NCBI GenBank assembly: GCA_951217055.1
Contig: OX578282.1
Coordinates: 19,899,106 to 19,963,105 of the forward strand
Source of the DNA: Gerris lacustris
Lineage: Eukaryota; Arthropoda; Insecta; Hemiptera; Gerridae
Reading direction: 5' to 3'
DNA: 64,000 nt
Shown: in pieces, positions 23,698-33,224 of the stretch
How the letters are laid out: each line of letters begins with the position of its first letter
Position numbering within the stretch: position 1 is the first letter of the stretch
The notes under the pieces: model-generated
Told to the model about the DNA's origin: nothing
The model's input: only the letters and a program-made list of their open reading frames with translations
The model's database searches: none
Made by a program: the position numbers and the translations under genes

Positions 23698-24000
23698 ATA
23701 ATGATTATCGTGATGATGGATTTTTTAGGTGTAAGAAAAAACTATTTAAGGCATGTTGCTTATGTGATAAGTTTCGACCTTGACTACGGTCATCTGCAAT
23801 TCTAAAACAACCAAACATTATTGTCTATTTCTCATATCCACGATATGTAATTATGTTCTAGAGGGTGAGAAATTGACAATAATGTTTGGTTGTTTTAGTT
23901 AATAAAGACTAAATAAGAACTTAGTCAGGGTCGAAACGTATCACCTTAGCAACATGTCTTAAATAGTTTTTTCTATTCATCATCACGATAATCATCATAA
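23698..24000. repeat. ~300-bp foldback (imperfect inverted repeat)
   Basis: The left arm 23698-23834 and right arm 23866-24000 are reverse complements with scattered mismatches and a 31-bp loop. Shared words include ATGATTATCGTGATGATG, AAAAAACTATTTAA, 'ATGTTGCT' and CTAAAACAACCAAACATTAT. Each arm carries the GTCGAAAC / GTTTCGAC motif seen elsewhere in the window. The two arms diverge most around 23790-23815. Confidence 0.75.
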
Positions 24001-25739
24001 CAGTAGTTTTCTTAAACACCTGACCCCTTATTTCTATACCTCCTCCGCTATATAGATCCCTGAGTTTAAATTAAAATATTATATTTATATTTTTATATTT
24101 TTAATATTTATTAAAAATAAATATTAAATTTATATTATATTTTTAATATATGTATTAAAAATATAATATAATTATTATATTTTTTAATATATGTTCAGGG
24201 ACCGCAAAACATATTTCAAAGAGGAGGGCGAATAATGATATATGTATTGCGGGTTTAGCATTTTACTAATATTAAACTATTTTTAAAATTTCAAGCACCG
24301 CAAAACTATTTTCAAAGAAAAGGGAGAGGACGAAATACAGAGGACTAATGACCAGTTTGGAGATGAATGGAAAAGAAAAATTAATTTACTAATAATAAAA
24401 CAATAAAAAAGCCAAATAAAGAAATACTTTATTAAGTTTTTAAAAAAGCGTAATGATAAACACCACTTTATATAATAATTTATGCTTTTATAAACATTTC
24501 TATAGAGTATTTGCACTTAAGAACATGCTTAATGCGTTTAAAGAGATAATTTTGTACTATACGATACGTGCAAATTATATTTTTATTTCTTATAACAATA
24601 TATATCGCGTTTAAAAAATAGCGGTAATTTTACCCCCGAAAAAACCAAATAAGTGCATACCTAAGGTAATAAGCACACCTTGCTACTTTTTATACATATG
24701 TATTTTAGTAAAAAACTAAAATTATAAAAATAATGTAGGATATATGCATTTTTATGACCGAAAAACCGCTTTTAGTAGCTTGCTGGCAAGTACTTAACGG
24801 GATTTTTTCTATACTAGATGAACTGAAATGAAAAAAAAACAACAAATAACATTGCTTTCACTGGCTATATTAACATATTTATTTATATAATACATCCCCT
24901 CATTTAAAAGAGAACATAATAAGGTAATGAAGAACAATAATATATAACACAATCATATTATGATCTAATAAAAGTAGTTCAATAATAATATATTAGTAAA
25001 GCTTATTATATGCTTTTATCCACGAAAAACTCTACCATTCCAGCAAGAGAAAATATCTCGAATAGTTTCTGAATTAGTAAAATTTTCTTTCAAGAATCTC
25101 TTGAAAGAAAAATATGACGAAAACCAAATTGCGTTATGGTTCACACAGTGAATGATTCTACAAACACTAACATGAAATTAAGTATTTATAGCTTACATAT
25201 ATATTTAATGTACGTATTCAACTAACTATAGCCCCTAAAGGCAAATGTAATATAGTATGTAAATATGCCAGAGTAAATTGCAAATACAAATATAAAGAGA
25301 ATAAAATGTTATATCTACCATTCATTCTGGAATCTAAACCATATCGCTTATATTCTTCTTAAACCTCTAATCTAATATTCCGCAGATATAGTCCCAGATT
25401 AATTTTAACAGCCTCCGCACATTAAATATTGATAGATTTATACTTTTATTCGTGTAAAAAAAAAAAACAATTTTTCACGGATTTAGAAAAAAGTGGGAAC
25501 CAATTAAGAGATATTTAAGTTTTACTACATTAATTATTACAACAAATACTAAATTAATTAATTATTACTAAATAACTTTTTTGTAATGGGCTGCAAAGCA
25601 TAACATCAATAAAATACGTGAAAAGATGCAAAGAAGCAACGCATCACACAAATTGGCAGATTGTTTTTCCTCCATTTTTAAATCTGTGAAAATTATTATT
25701 ATTATTATTTTTTATTTTTTTTTTACAAAAATAGTAGTC
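24001..25739. other. Very AT-rich intergenic sequence
   Basis: No gene. Around 24065-24190 there is an (ATATTTTTAAT)-like low-complexity block, and around 24190-24330 a pair of CGCAAAAC..ATTTTCAAAGA phrases. Confidence 0.45.
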
Positions 25740-25873
25740 TCAATTTAGAAAATTGTTATAAGCGCAGATAGTTGAAATTAACATGGGCTCATCTGTGGGC
25801 TACTTTGGACAAACCTTTAAATTAATTTGAAAATCAGATGTTTGTACTTTACAGGATATAGGTGTCAATAAAA
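25740..25873 (+). repeat. Family A interior fragment
   Basis: It contains GCGCAGATAGTTGAAATTAA, 'CATCTGTGGGCTACTTTGGAC', 'AAACCTTTAAATTAATTTG' and 'GGATATAGGTGT', matching the family A interior. It is diverged and truncated where the next repeat begins. Confidence 0.55.
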
Positions 25874-26541
25874 TAGTACATTACGCGTCGAGTGCGGAAA
25901 GTAGCATTTTGCATGCGAGTGTGGAGATTGCACCCGAGCGACAGCGAGGGTAGTAAAACCACACGAGCAATGCAAAATGCCGTTTTCGCACGAGTTGTAT
26001 ACCGTAGTTTATCTACGATTGTTAGATTTAAATAATAAATACAGAAAAATAAACTTGCTGTATGTAAGTTCGTATCTCTTCTCTTGATAAAGATGGCATT
26101 AATCCTGAGTTGTATGTTTTGCCGAATTAATTATTTCTGGCGGAGTATTATTCTCTACATTTTCGTCAAAGCCACTTGATTCATTCATTGTTTTTCACTA
26201 AAAACTCGATATAAAAAGTTACTTCAATAAAAGAATAGCAAATTAGTGTTGTTAAATGTAAACTAACTCACTAATCGTGCGTACAGCTGAAGAATTCCTC
26301 TTTACCGCGCTAGCGTGGTAATGAAGAGGAATTATTCTATGAGACGCGCATGCGCAATGAATACAAGTATGTAAATAATCACTTTCTACGCATTTAAACA
26401 GAGATATAATGTTTATATTTCGTATCAATCGTAGATAATAGTACATTGCGCATCTAGTGCGGAAAGTAGCATTTTGCATGCGAGTGTGGAGTTTGCACCC
26501 GAGCGATAGCGAGGGTAGTAAAACCACACGAGCAAAGCAAA
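25874..26541. repeat. TIR-bounded block between two ~105-bp direct repeats
   Basis: Copy 1 starts at 25874 (TAGTACATTACGCG) and copy 2 at 26439 (TAGTACATTGCGC). They share GTGCGGAAAGTAGCATTTTG, CATGCGAGTGTGGAG, 'GCACCCGAGCGA' and AGCGAGGGTAGTAAAACCAC. Between them, TTATCTACGATTG (26009-26021) and CAATCGTAGATAA (26426-26438) are a perfect 13-bp inverted pair. An imperfect palindrome (26293-26333) lies in the middle. It looks like a TIR element with compound repeat ends. The 91-codon - strand frame is incidental. Confidence 0.6.
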
Positions 26542-27771
26542 AGGTGATGTGACACCCAATATCAGTTCAATTTGATCAGTTTATGATCAAATCGAACTGG
26601 AACATCGAATTGACCATGTATGGCTAACTTCAGAATGATCACAACACTTCCGTTACCTTTGGTAATCTTAGAAGAAAAAAATTATTACAGAAATACCACA
26701 ACAAAAAGTCATTTTTCAAAGAGGAACTTGGTAAGAATGTAAACATTGTTGACAGGGGGAAGTTAGTAAATTATAAACATTTATAGGTAAGATCTATTTC
26801 TATTTTAGAATGCAATTCTTTCTGCTTCTTTATTTATTTATTTTAAGTCCTTCTCCACCCTATGTATTTATAGTGTGGGACAGTCAACAAATCTACGTAT
26901 CCATAAAAATTTATAAACATAAATATATATACATATTTAGTAACATAAACATGTAAGGACATAGTAATAGTATAATTCCCATATAATTCATGATAGGACA
27001 CATCTAAATATGTATATATACATAAGCTAATTTATATACGAAGTCTCCAAAAATAGTTTTTGTTTACATATGTGAGGGTAAGTATTTATTAACACAAAAC
27101 ATACATCATAGATACAAATTCTTGTGAATTTAAGTCATACTATATAGACGTTTTACTTATTCACGTACATATTAAAACTCAAAATCAACAAAAAATATAT
27201 AAATATTATATTCTTCAAATACGAATTAAAAAGGTCAGGAGCAACATAGATTATCGAAGTTAATTTGTTGAAAGTCGAACATAATTTTTTTTTTTTCTTT
27301 ATTCAATTGGTAGTTTTAAACAGGAAATTAAAAAATTTCAAAAAAAAGAATCCTGGGTCGGGCTATAAATCCAACATCGGAGATATTTTGTTTCATTTAG
27401 CCCATTTTATTTTTCTAAATTCAACTATGCTGACAAAAAAGTTAAGATTTCAATTATTTGATATTCTGAACTGCTATTTTCTAGGTTTATCTTTGGAAAA
27501 ATCAAAATAGAATTAATAGCATATACCTACAAATACTAAAATTGGATTTTAAAAAAGCGTAATATAAGAAAAATACTCGAAGAATAAAAGAAGTATGAAG
27601 CTATTCATAAAGGATCTTTAGGACTTTGGAAATATTGCCTGCGGCAAAATGTCTTTTACTATTTAGACAATTAATAGTAATCGACTTAGGTTTGCATTAT
27701 TAAATTTTATTAGTATGGATTTAAGAATCAACTCATAAAATTTTAATTTATATTGGGACAAGTAGGTAGGC
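26542..27771. other. AT-rich interval with a small hairpin and a family A 3' scrap
   Basis: CAGTTCAATTTGATCA and TGATCAAATCGAACTG (26563-26599) form a 16-bp-arm hairpin with one mismatch. At about 26630-26675, 'CAGAATGATCACAACACTTCCGTTACC' wording (split here) matches the family A 3' end. The rest shows no gene. Confidence 0.5.
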
Positions 27772-28032
27772 AAAAAAAAAAAAAATCGGGTACAGGGTAC
27801 CTCGGAACTTTTCCTCACTTAAGAGGCCACTAAAGTGGCCTCTCCTGCTGCTCCGCAGCAGGAGAAAGCAGCATTGGACGTGGTCAGTACTTGAATGGGT
27901 GACCGTTCTGAAAAAACTGATTTATTATCATTCTTCAAAAAAACCTAAAACGGATAATTCCGTTGAAATCTCAAAAAAAAAAAAATTTTTGTGAATACAA
28001 TACTTTTCCTACTATTGGTAGTGAGGAAAAGT
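27772..28032 (-). repeat. Repeat family C, short inverted copy
   Basis: ACTTTTCCTCACT (27807-27819) and AGTGAGGAAAAGT (28020-28032) bound 226 bp, preceded by TCGGGTACAGGGTACCTCGG. It keeps the GAGGCCACTAAAGTGGCCTC and CTGCTGCTCCGCAGCAG hairpins and both ends of family C, but lacks the ~600-bp middle of the 21328 copy. Unlike that copy it contains a 5S-rRNA-like segment. Confidence 0.65.
27866..27905 (+). repeat. 5S rRNA-derived segment (box C region)
   Basis: AAGCAGCATTGGACGTGGTC continuing AGTACTTGAATGGGTGACCG closely matches the 3' internal-promoter half of eukaryotic 5S rRNA (recalled consensus ...CGTGGTTAGTACTTGGATGGGTGACCG). Neither the 5' half of 5S nor its terminal stem is present, so it is not a functional 5S gene. 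It sits inside a family C copy, suggesting a 5S-derived (SINE3-like) promoter module. Confidence 0.65.
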
Positions 28033-29376
28033 AAAAAAATCAATATAACATAGTCCTCAATATGTGTGGTACATAGCTTTCGTAAGTCCTATTGTTAGAC
28101 GATTAGTCACATGAGATTTGGATCAAAACTCTAAACATAATTTAACAGGTAAAGCGTATGCTTAAGTTACATACATAATGTTTCTAGTTATCCAATGCTT
28201 TTTGAATAAATGCAATTCTTTCAGTTAAAAAAATAATGGGTAAATTTTAGTAACATTTCGTAATTAAATGTTGCACGTGCAACCATAATTCCTTTCAGAA
28301 GAGAGATTATCTTAATCAAGAACTGGGAAACTGGGGCGAAACATATAATATGTTTCTTCAAAAACAAGACAGACCCGGAATATAAAACAGTTTAATTTAA
28401 TTAACTCTTAAAGATTTCCAAACCAAGGTTATTTAACAAATATAATATGAAAAAAGGTGAAAAACATAAATAACAAGTAATTAAAAACGGTTCAAAAGAT
28501 AAAAATAAAATAAATCAAGTTATAAGCAATAGGAAGAAAATATATAAAATTCGCAGAATATCCTACAACTTTCATTTTACTATTAAAATGAGAAAAAGTA
28601 AAAAAATAACAAGTAATTAAAAACGGTTAAAAGATATAAATAAAATAAAACAACTTATAATCAATAAGAAGAAAGTATATAAAAAGAAAAAAATATATGA
28701 AATTCACTGAATTAACTACAACTTTCATTTAACTATTTCATTAACAAAAATGCTAATTTTTATTCCAAAAAGCGGCATTTAGTTTTGACTGCAAATGAAA
28801 AACTATTAAAAAACACTATAGCGACATCGACACTACAAAGTTTTTCACTATTTTAATGATTATAAAGCAAATATCCATATGGTATTTGATTTTAATGATT
28901 GCTAGGGACGCATAAGAACAATTACAAGAAAACCCTTAAGGAATAAAGATAATAGAAATAGCAAATTAAAGAGGAACAGTACAGGAGATAAGTAAACATT
29001 TAACATAATTTGTAGCCTACTTTGTCTTGACATGTTTAATAGCTTTATAATGGAATAAATATATCTAAAAAAAATTACTTTTATATATTCTTGGGAAGTA
29101 AGTCATTACCAGAAGGAAATTTACCTTTCTAGAAATTAAAATCATTATTTAGGTTATGACTTTAAACCTTTCAGACTAAAGTATCTTTGTTTAATCATAT
29201 TAAATTTACGAGTATTTTATCGTTTTTTTAGACTTAATTGCTCTATCCTTTTGTGCAATGTAATCTTTGTAATATTACCACTGTAATAATACTGAGTATT
29301 AATAAATCTATCACACAATAGTTGCACTACATTTCTTTATTCTTTGCTAATGATTTATATTTGCTTTGATCGTTAA

Positions 29377-29382
<6 letters not shown>
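28033..29382. other. AT-rich intergenic sequence
   Basis: A family A 5' scrap (GTGTGGTACATAGCTTTCG) lies at about 28062. A diverged direct repeat, AACAAGTAATTAAAAACGGT, occurs at about 28472 and 28606. No gene seen. Confidence 0.45.

Positions 29383-29464
<82 letters not shown>
29383..29464. repeat. (TA)n microsatellite, left flank of the R1-like LINE
   Basis: About 41 TA units run directly into the 3' tail of the LINE. A second TA tract (35256-35280) lies at its 5' end, so the element appears to have inserted into TA repeats. Confidence 0.9.
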
Positions 29465-29467
<3 letters not shown>

Positions 29468-29543
29468 GTAGTAGTAAGGGGGCGGGGAGGCCAAGCCTGG
29501 CAACTAGACCGCACTCGGGTCCTTTTTGCCAACCCCTGGTTTT

Positions 29544-32500
29544 TCACGCCCATCGAACCACCTCAGTCTTACCCTCAAGTCTCCTAGTTTGGGTGATAAA
29601 GGAGAGGATATCCTGCCACTTAAGTGTGACAAGTTCCTCCTCTCTGATTATCCCTGATCCTAAGGTGTGAAAGCGTAGTCTCCCATGTCCTTCACAAGCT
29701 CCCACCAGGTGGTAGGCTGTTTCCTCTTCTTCGCCACACACTGGACATGTGGGATCCTCTTCAATCTTTAATAGTGCCAGATGTCTATTTAGTTGACAAT
29801 GACCTGTTAAGACCCCCACCATTTTTCTTAGGTTGGGTCTACTCAGTCCCATGAGCCATCTGGTTTTCCCTTTATCTAGCTTAGGCAGCATCATCTTGGT
29901 CTGCCTGCATCCTTCAGTTCTTGTCCACGCCTTCCCTGCTTCCTCCCAGATCCACTTTTTGATGGCCGATTTAGTTTGCCCTCGGGACCAGTCAATAGCG
30001 GGCTCCGGTCCGCAGAATGGCATGGAGGCACCCCTTTTTGCTATTTCATCTGCTTTTTCATTTCCCGGAACCCCTGAGTGTCCAGGAACCCAAAGCAGAG
30101 TGACCTTCTTTAACTCTGCAAGCGTCTCTAAGGCCTCTTGGCATTCTTTGACCAGTGCTGAGTCTGCACTGGGAGCGCAGAGTGCCTTAAGTGCTGCTTG
30201 ACTATCCGAGCATACTACTACTTTTTTAGTTCTCGCCTCTACCACCTCTTGCCTTCTTGCCACCTCTAGGATGGCGTAGACTTCAGCCTGGAAGACTGTG
30301 GTAAATATTCCTAGTGGGAAACTCTCTTGGGTGCCGGACCTTTCTAAGTAAAGTCCCGCACCTGACATACCATTCTCACTCTTTGAGCCGTCCGTGTATG
30401 CCACCAGAGTCTCTGTATCAAATTTAATTTCTCCTGATTCCCAATCGGCTCTAGGTGGGATTTCTACCTCATATCTCCTTTTCAGCTTAAGCTGCTGGTC
30501 CACTCCTTTAGTTCTGATCCCCGTAAGTGGGACCTTAAGTTCAGCGAACCTTCCTATATCCAAGTGTCCTATAACGGACCTTTCACCTAGCCATTGTCCA
30601 TTGTCCCTTAGTCTGATATACGAGGCGATGGCTTCTCCTCTGATCCATAGCTGGAGAGGGGGGACTCCTACTAAGGCTTCCAAGGCTGCCGTAGGTGTAG
30701 TCCTCATGGCCCCTGTTATACTACGGCAGGCTAACCTCTGGACCTTGCTAAGCCCCTTAGCCGAGCTGGCAACCTCAGTCCTAGGCCACCACACTAGGGA
30801 TCCGTAATGAATCCTAGGTCTAATAACTGCGGTGTACAGCCACTTGAGGATTTTCGGGGACAGTCCCCATGCCTTCCCTACTGCTCGTCTAAGTTGCCAG
30901 AAGGTTATCGTAGCCTTTTCTACTACCTTATCCAAGTGTGATTTCCAAGTTAGTTTTTGGTCTAAGGTAATACCTAGGTATTTTACCTCGTTGGCCAATG
31001 TAAGCTCATGCCCCAAGAGTTTGGGAGCTTTGAAATCCACAAGTTTCCTTTTCCTAGTGAAGATTATCATCTCAGTCTTTGATGGATTGACTGAGAGTCC
31101 TACCTCTCTACACCATCCTTCAATTATCCTACAAGCTCGTTGCATCCTTTCACAGCAGGTACTTAGGAACTTGCCTCTGATCAGGACTAGTCCATCATCT
31201 GCATATGCCTGCAAATAAATATCCTCCTCGGTCATTTTCCTCATTAGTCCATCCATCACCAGGCACCACAGATGTGGCGAGAGGCAGCTGCCCTGGGGGC
31301 ACCCTCCTGACACCATTCTAGATGCTTTAGTGCCGGTCATTGATGAACTAACTTTCCTCCCTTTTAGGGAGGATATTATCCAATTGATGATGACCTGGGG
31401 AGTATTCCTCTGCGTCAGTTCCTCCTTTATATTTCTAGATTTTGCCTTATCGAAGGCTCCTTCTACATCAAAGAAGAGGGCTAAAGTGTAGTCTCCTTTG
31501 TGCATTGCCTTTTCTATCCTAGAAGTGGCCGCGTGGAGAGCTGTTTCTGTCGATTTCCCCTTTGAGTATGCATGCTGATTGGCATGCAGCGGCTTTCTGG
31601 GTAGAATTTCCTCTATTATGTATTTATCTACTATCCTTTCAAGGGTCTTTAGCATGAAGGACGTAAGGCTTATAGGTCGGAAGGATTTAGCCTGTGTGTA
31701 GTCCTTCTTGCCGGGCTTAGGGATAAAAACTACCCTAGCCGCTTTCCACACTTCCGGTACTACGCCCATAGCTATACTGCCCCTGAAAGTTGCCTCTATG
31801 CTGGGTAATAGACGATCCATACCCCTTTGTAGTAGTGCTGGGAATATTTCGTCTTGTCCAGGTGCCTTAAATGGATGAAATTTGTCGACGGCCCATTTTA
31901 TGGACTCTCTGGTTACTAGGCGGGTCGCCAGGTCCCAGTTCATTTCTACGCCTGGAGTCTCTCCTAGTGAATCTCCGACCTCATTTCCTTCTCCTGGGAA
32001 GTGGGTGAGTAGGAGGTACTCTAATGTTTCTTCTACACTGAGAGTCCAGGTACCGTCTAGCCTTTTAATTGAGCCTAAAGTTCTACCATTACCCTCACCA
32101 CTTAAGATTCTCGCCAGTCTGGTTGCCTCTGGTAGGGACTCAATTCCCTTACAGAAGTCTCTCCAGCCAGCTCTCTTGCGATTCCTTATTTCTTTTTTGA
32201 ATTCCCTCCTAGCCCCCCTGAAGCTGTCCCATAGCTCCTCTCCTGGTTCTTTATTCTTGAAGGCCTTGTTAAAGGCTTTTCTTGCTTTACTACGGAGCTT
32301 ATCTAGTCCTTTGTTCCACCAAGTGGCTACCTTTTGGACACTAGTTTTGGGGGGACAAGCTTCTTGGTAGGCTTCCCTTATATACGAGCTCAGTTCCGCT
32401 GCCTTCCTTTCCAGAGCTTCGTGGTCAGTTAATGCCTCTTTGGTCACTCCTTGGAGGTTTCCGAGTTCCCTGTCAAAGGTGTCCCAGTCCGTCCTCCTTG

Positions 32501-33218
32501 GGTGCCTCTGCGGTGTTACCTCTACTTCATCTATCTGGATACAGAAGCTGACCATGCGATGATCAGACAGCAGAATATCTGATGATACGTGCCAGCCCTC
32601 TATGTTTCCAGACATCCTCCTAGATGCCATTGTGACATCTATTACCTGTGAACGGATTCTGTTTATAAAAGTTGGTTCCGTTCCCCTATTCATTACCTCT
32701 AAATCTGTGGATGCTAAGAATTCCAACAACGCATCACCTCTGCTGTTACAGTCAGTGCTGCCCCAGGCATGGTGGTGCGCGTTAGCGTCGCAACCAATAA
32801 TTAATGGAATGGCCTTCTCCTCTGAGAATCTGACAATGTTGGTCAGTTCCCTTGTTGGGGGAAGGTCCTGCCTATCGTATGGCAAGTATAGACTAGCCAT
32901 GATTACCTTATTAATTAAACCTTTAACCTTATACTCCAGGATGATTGCTGTAGCGTCTCGGGTTCCTAATTGAGGTATGGGTGTTACCTTAAGGTCCTCT
33001 GACGCCACTATGCATGTTCTGGGGTTCGCCTCGTCTGGTCCTTCGCTTCCTCCTACCACGAGCCTCTGACCAGACCTCCTCATCCCTCTCACCGCACCTC
33101 TATAAACATAAGGTTCCTGAATTAACACTATTAATGACCCTTTTCCAGTCAAGGCTCTCTGTAGTTCTCCTACAGCGTCTTGACTGTGTTGTAAATTAAT
33201 GTGTTTTACCTCAATCAT
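29544..33218 (-). CDS. LINE ORF2: endonuclease / RT / RNase H (R1/I-group)
   Basis: This 1,224-residue polyprotein carries out target nicking, target-primed reverse transcription and RNA removal. Domains in order: EEP endonuclease, about 1-230 (INLQHS, QEPYVYRG, CDANAHHHAWGS, LLSDHRM); RT, about 440-760 (FIPKPGKK, FRPISLTSF, FFDVEGAFD, GGCPQGSCLSP, YADDGLVLI); RNase H, about 960-1090 (YTDGSKSENG, FQAEVYAI, VCSDSQAALKAL, WVPGHSGVPGNEKAD); and near the C terminus a CPVC...H...C cluster. All catalytic acids are present, so it may be active. The ATG at 33218-33216 is 3 nt past the ORF1 TAG and in the same frame. Many + strand frames across it are shadows. Confidence 0.9.
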   Translation of the reverse strand: MIEVKHINLQHSQDAVGELQRALTGKGSLIVLIQEPYVYRGAVRGMRRSGQRLVVGGSEGPDEANPRTCIVASEDLKVTPIPQLGTRDATAIILEYKVKGLINKVIMASLYLPYDRQDLPPTRELTNIVRFSEEKAIPLIIGCDANAHHHAWGSTDCNSRGDALLEFLASTDLEVMNRGTEPTFINRIRSQVIDVTMASRRMSGNIEGWHVSSDILLSDHRMVSFCIQIDEVEVTPQRHPRRTDWDTFDRELGNLQGVTKEALTDHEALERKAAELSSYIREAYQEACPPKTSVQKVATWWNKGLDKLRSKARKAFNKAFKNKEPGEELWDSFRGARREFKKEIRNRKRAGWRDFCKGIESLPEATRLARILSGEGNGRTLGSIKRLDGTWTLSVEETLEYLLLTHFPGEGNEVGDSLGETPGVEMNWDLATRLVTRESIKWAVDKFHPFKAPGQDEIFPALLQRGMDRLLPSIEATFRGSIAMGVVPEVWKAARVVFIPKPGKKDYTQAKSFRPISLTSFMLKTLERIVDKYIIEEILPRKPLHANQHAYSKGKSTETALHAATSRIEKAMHKGDYTLALFFDVEGAFDKAKSRNIKEELTQRNTPQVIINWIISSLKGRKVSSSMTGTKASRMVSGGCPQGSCLSPHLWCLVMDGLMRKMTEEDIYLQAYADDGLVLIRGKFLSTCCERMQRACRIIEGWCREVGLSVNPSKTEMIIFTRKRKLVDFKAPKLLGHELTLANEVKYLGITLDQKLTWKSHLDKVVEKATITFWQLRRAVGKAWGLSPKILKWLYTAVIRPRIHYGSLVWWPRTEVASSAKGLSKVQRLACRSITGAMRTTPTAALEALVGVPPLQLWIRGEAIASYIRLRDNGQWLGERSVIGHLDIGRFAELKVPLTGIRTKGVDQQLKLKRRYEVEIPPRADWESGEIKFDTETLVAYTDGSKSENGMSGAGLYLERSGTQESFPLGIFTTVFQAEVYAILEVARRQEVVEARTKKVVVCSDSQAALKALCAPSADSALVKECQEALETLAELKKVTLLWVPGHSGVPGNEKADEIAKRGASMPFCGPEPAIDWSRGQTKSAIKKWIWEEAGKAWTRTEGCRQTKMMLPKLDKGKTRWLMGLSRPNLRKMVGVLTGHCQLNRHLALLKIEEDPTCPVCGEEEETAYHLVGACEGHGRLRFHTLGSGIIREEELVTLKWQDILSFITQTRRLEGKTEVVRWA

Positions 33219-33224
33219 CCTCTA
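33216..33224 (-). promoter_or_regulatory. ORF1/ORF2 junction TAG-AGG-ATG, same frame
   Basis: Read on the - strand, ORF1 ends CAA TAG and ORF2 starts ATG after one codon, AGG. Both ORFs are in one frame. This compact arrangement fits termination-reinitiation, as shown for other R1-clade LINEs with overlapping stop/start codons. UAG readthrough is possible, but the 3' context AGG AUG is not the CAR-YYA type. Confidence 0.55.

Noticed and set aside
27866..27905. Functional 5S rRNA gene
   Set aside because: Only about 40 bp of the 3' promoter half is present.
29347..29587. Tyr/Ile repeat frames on both strands
   Set aside because: Translation of the (TA)n microsatellite.
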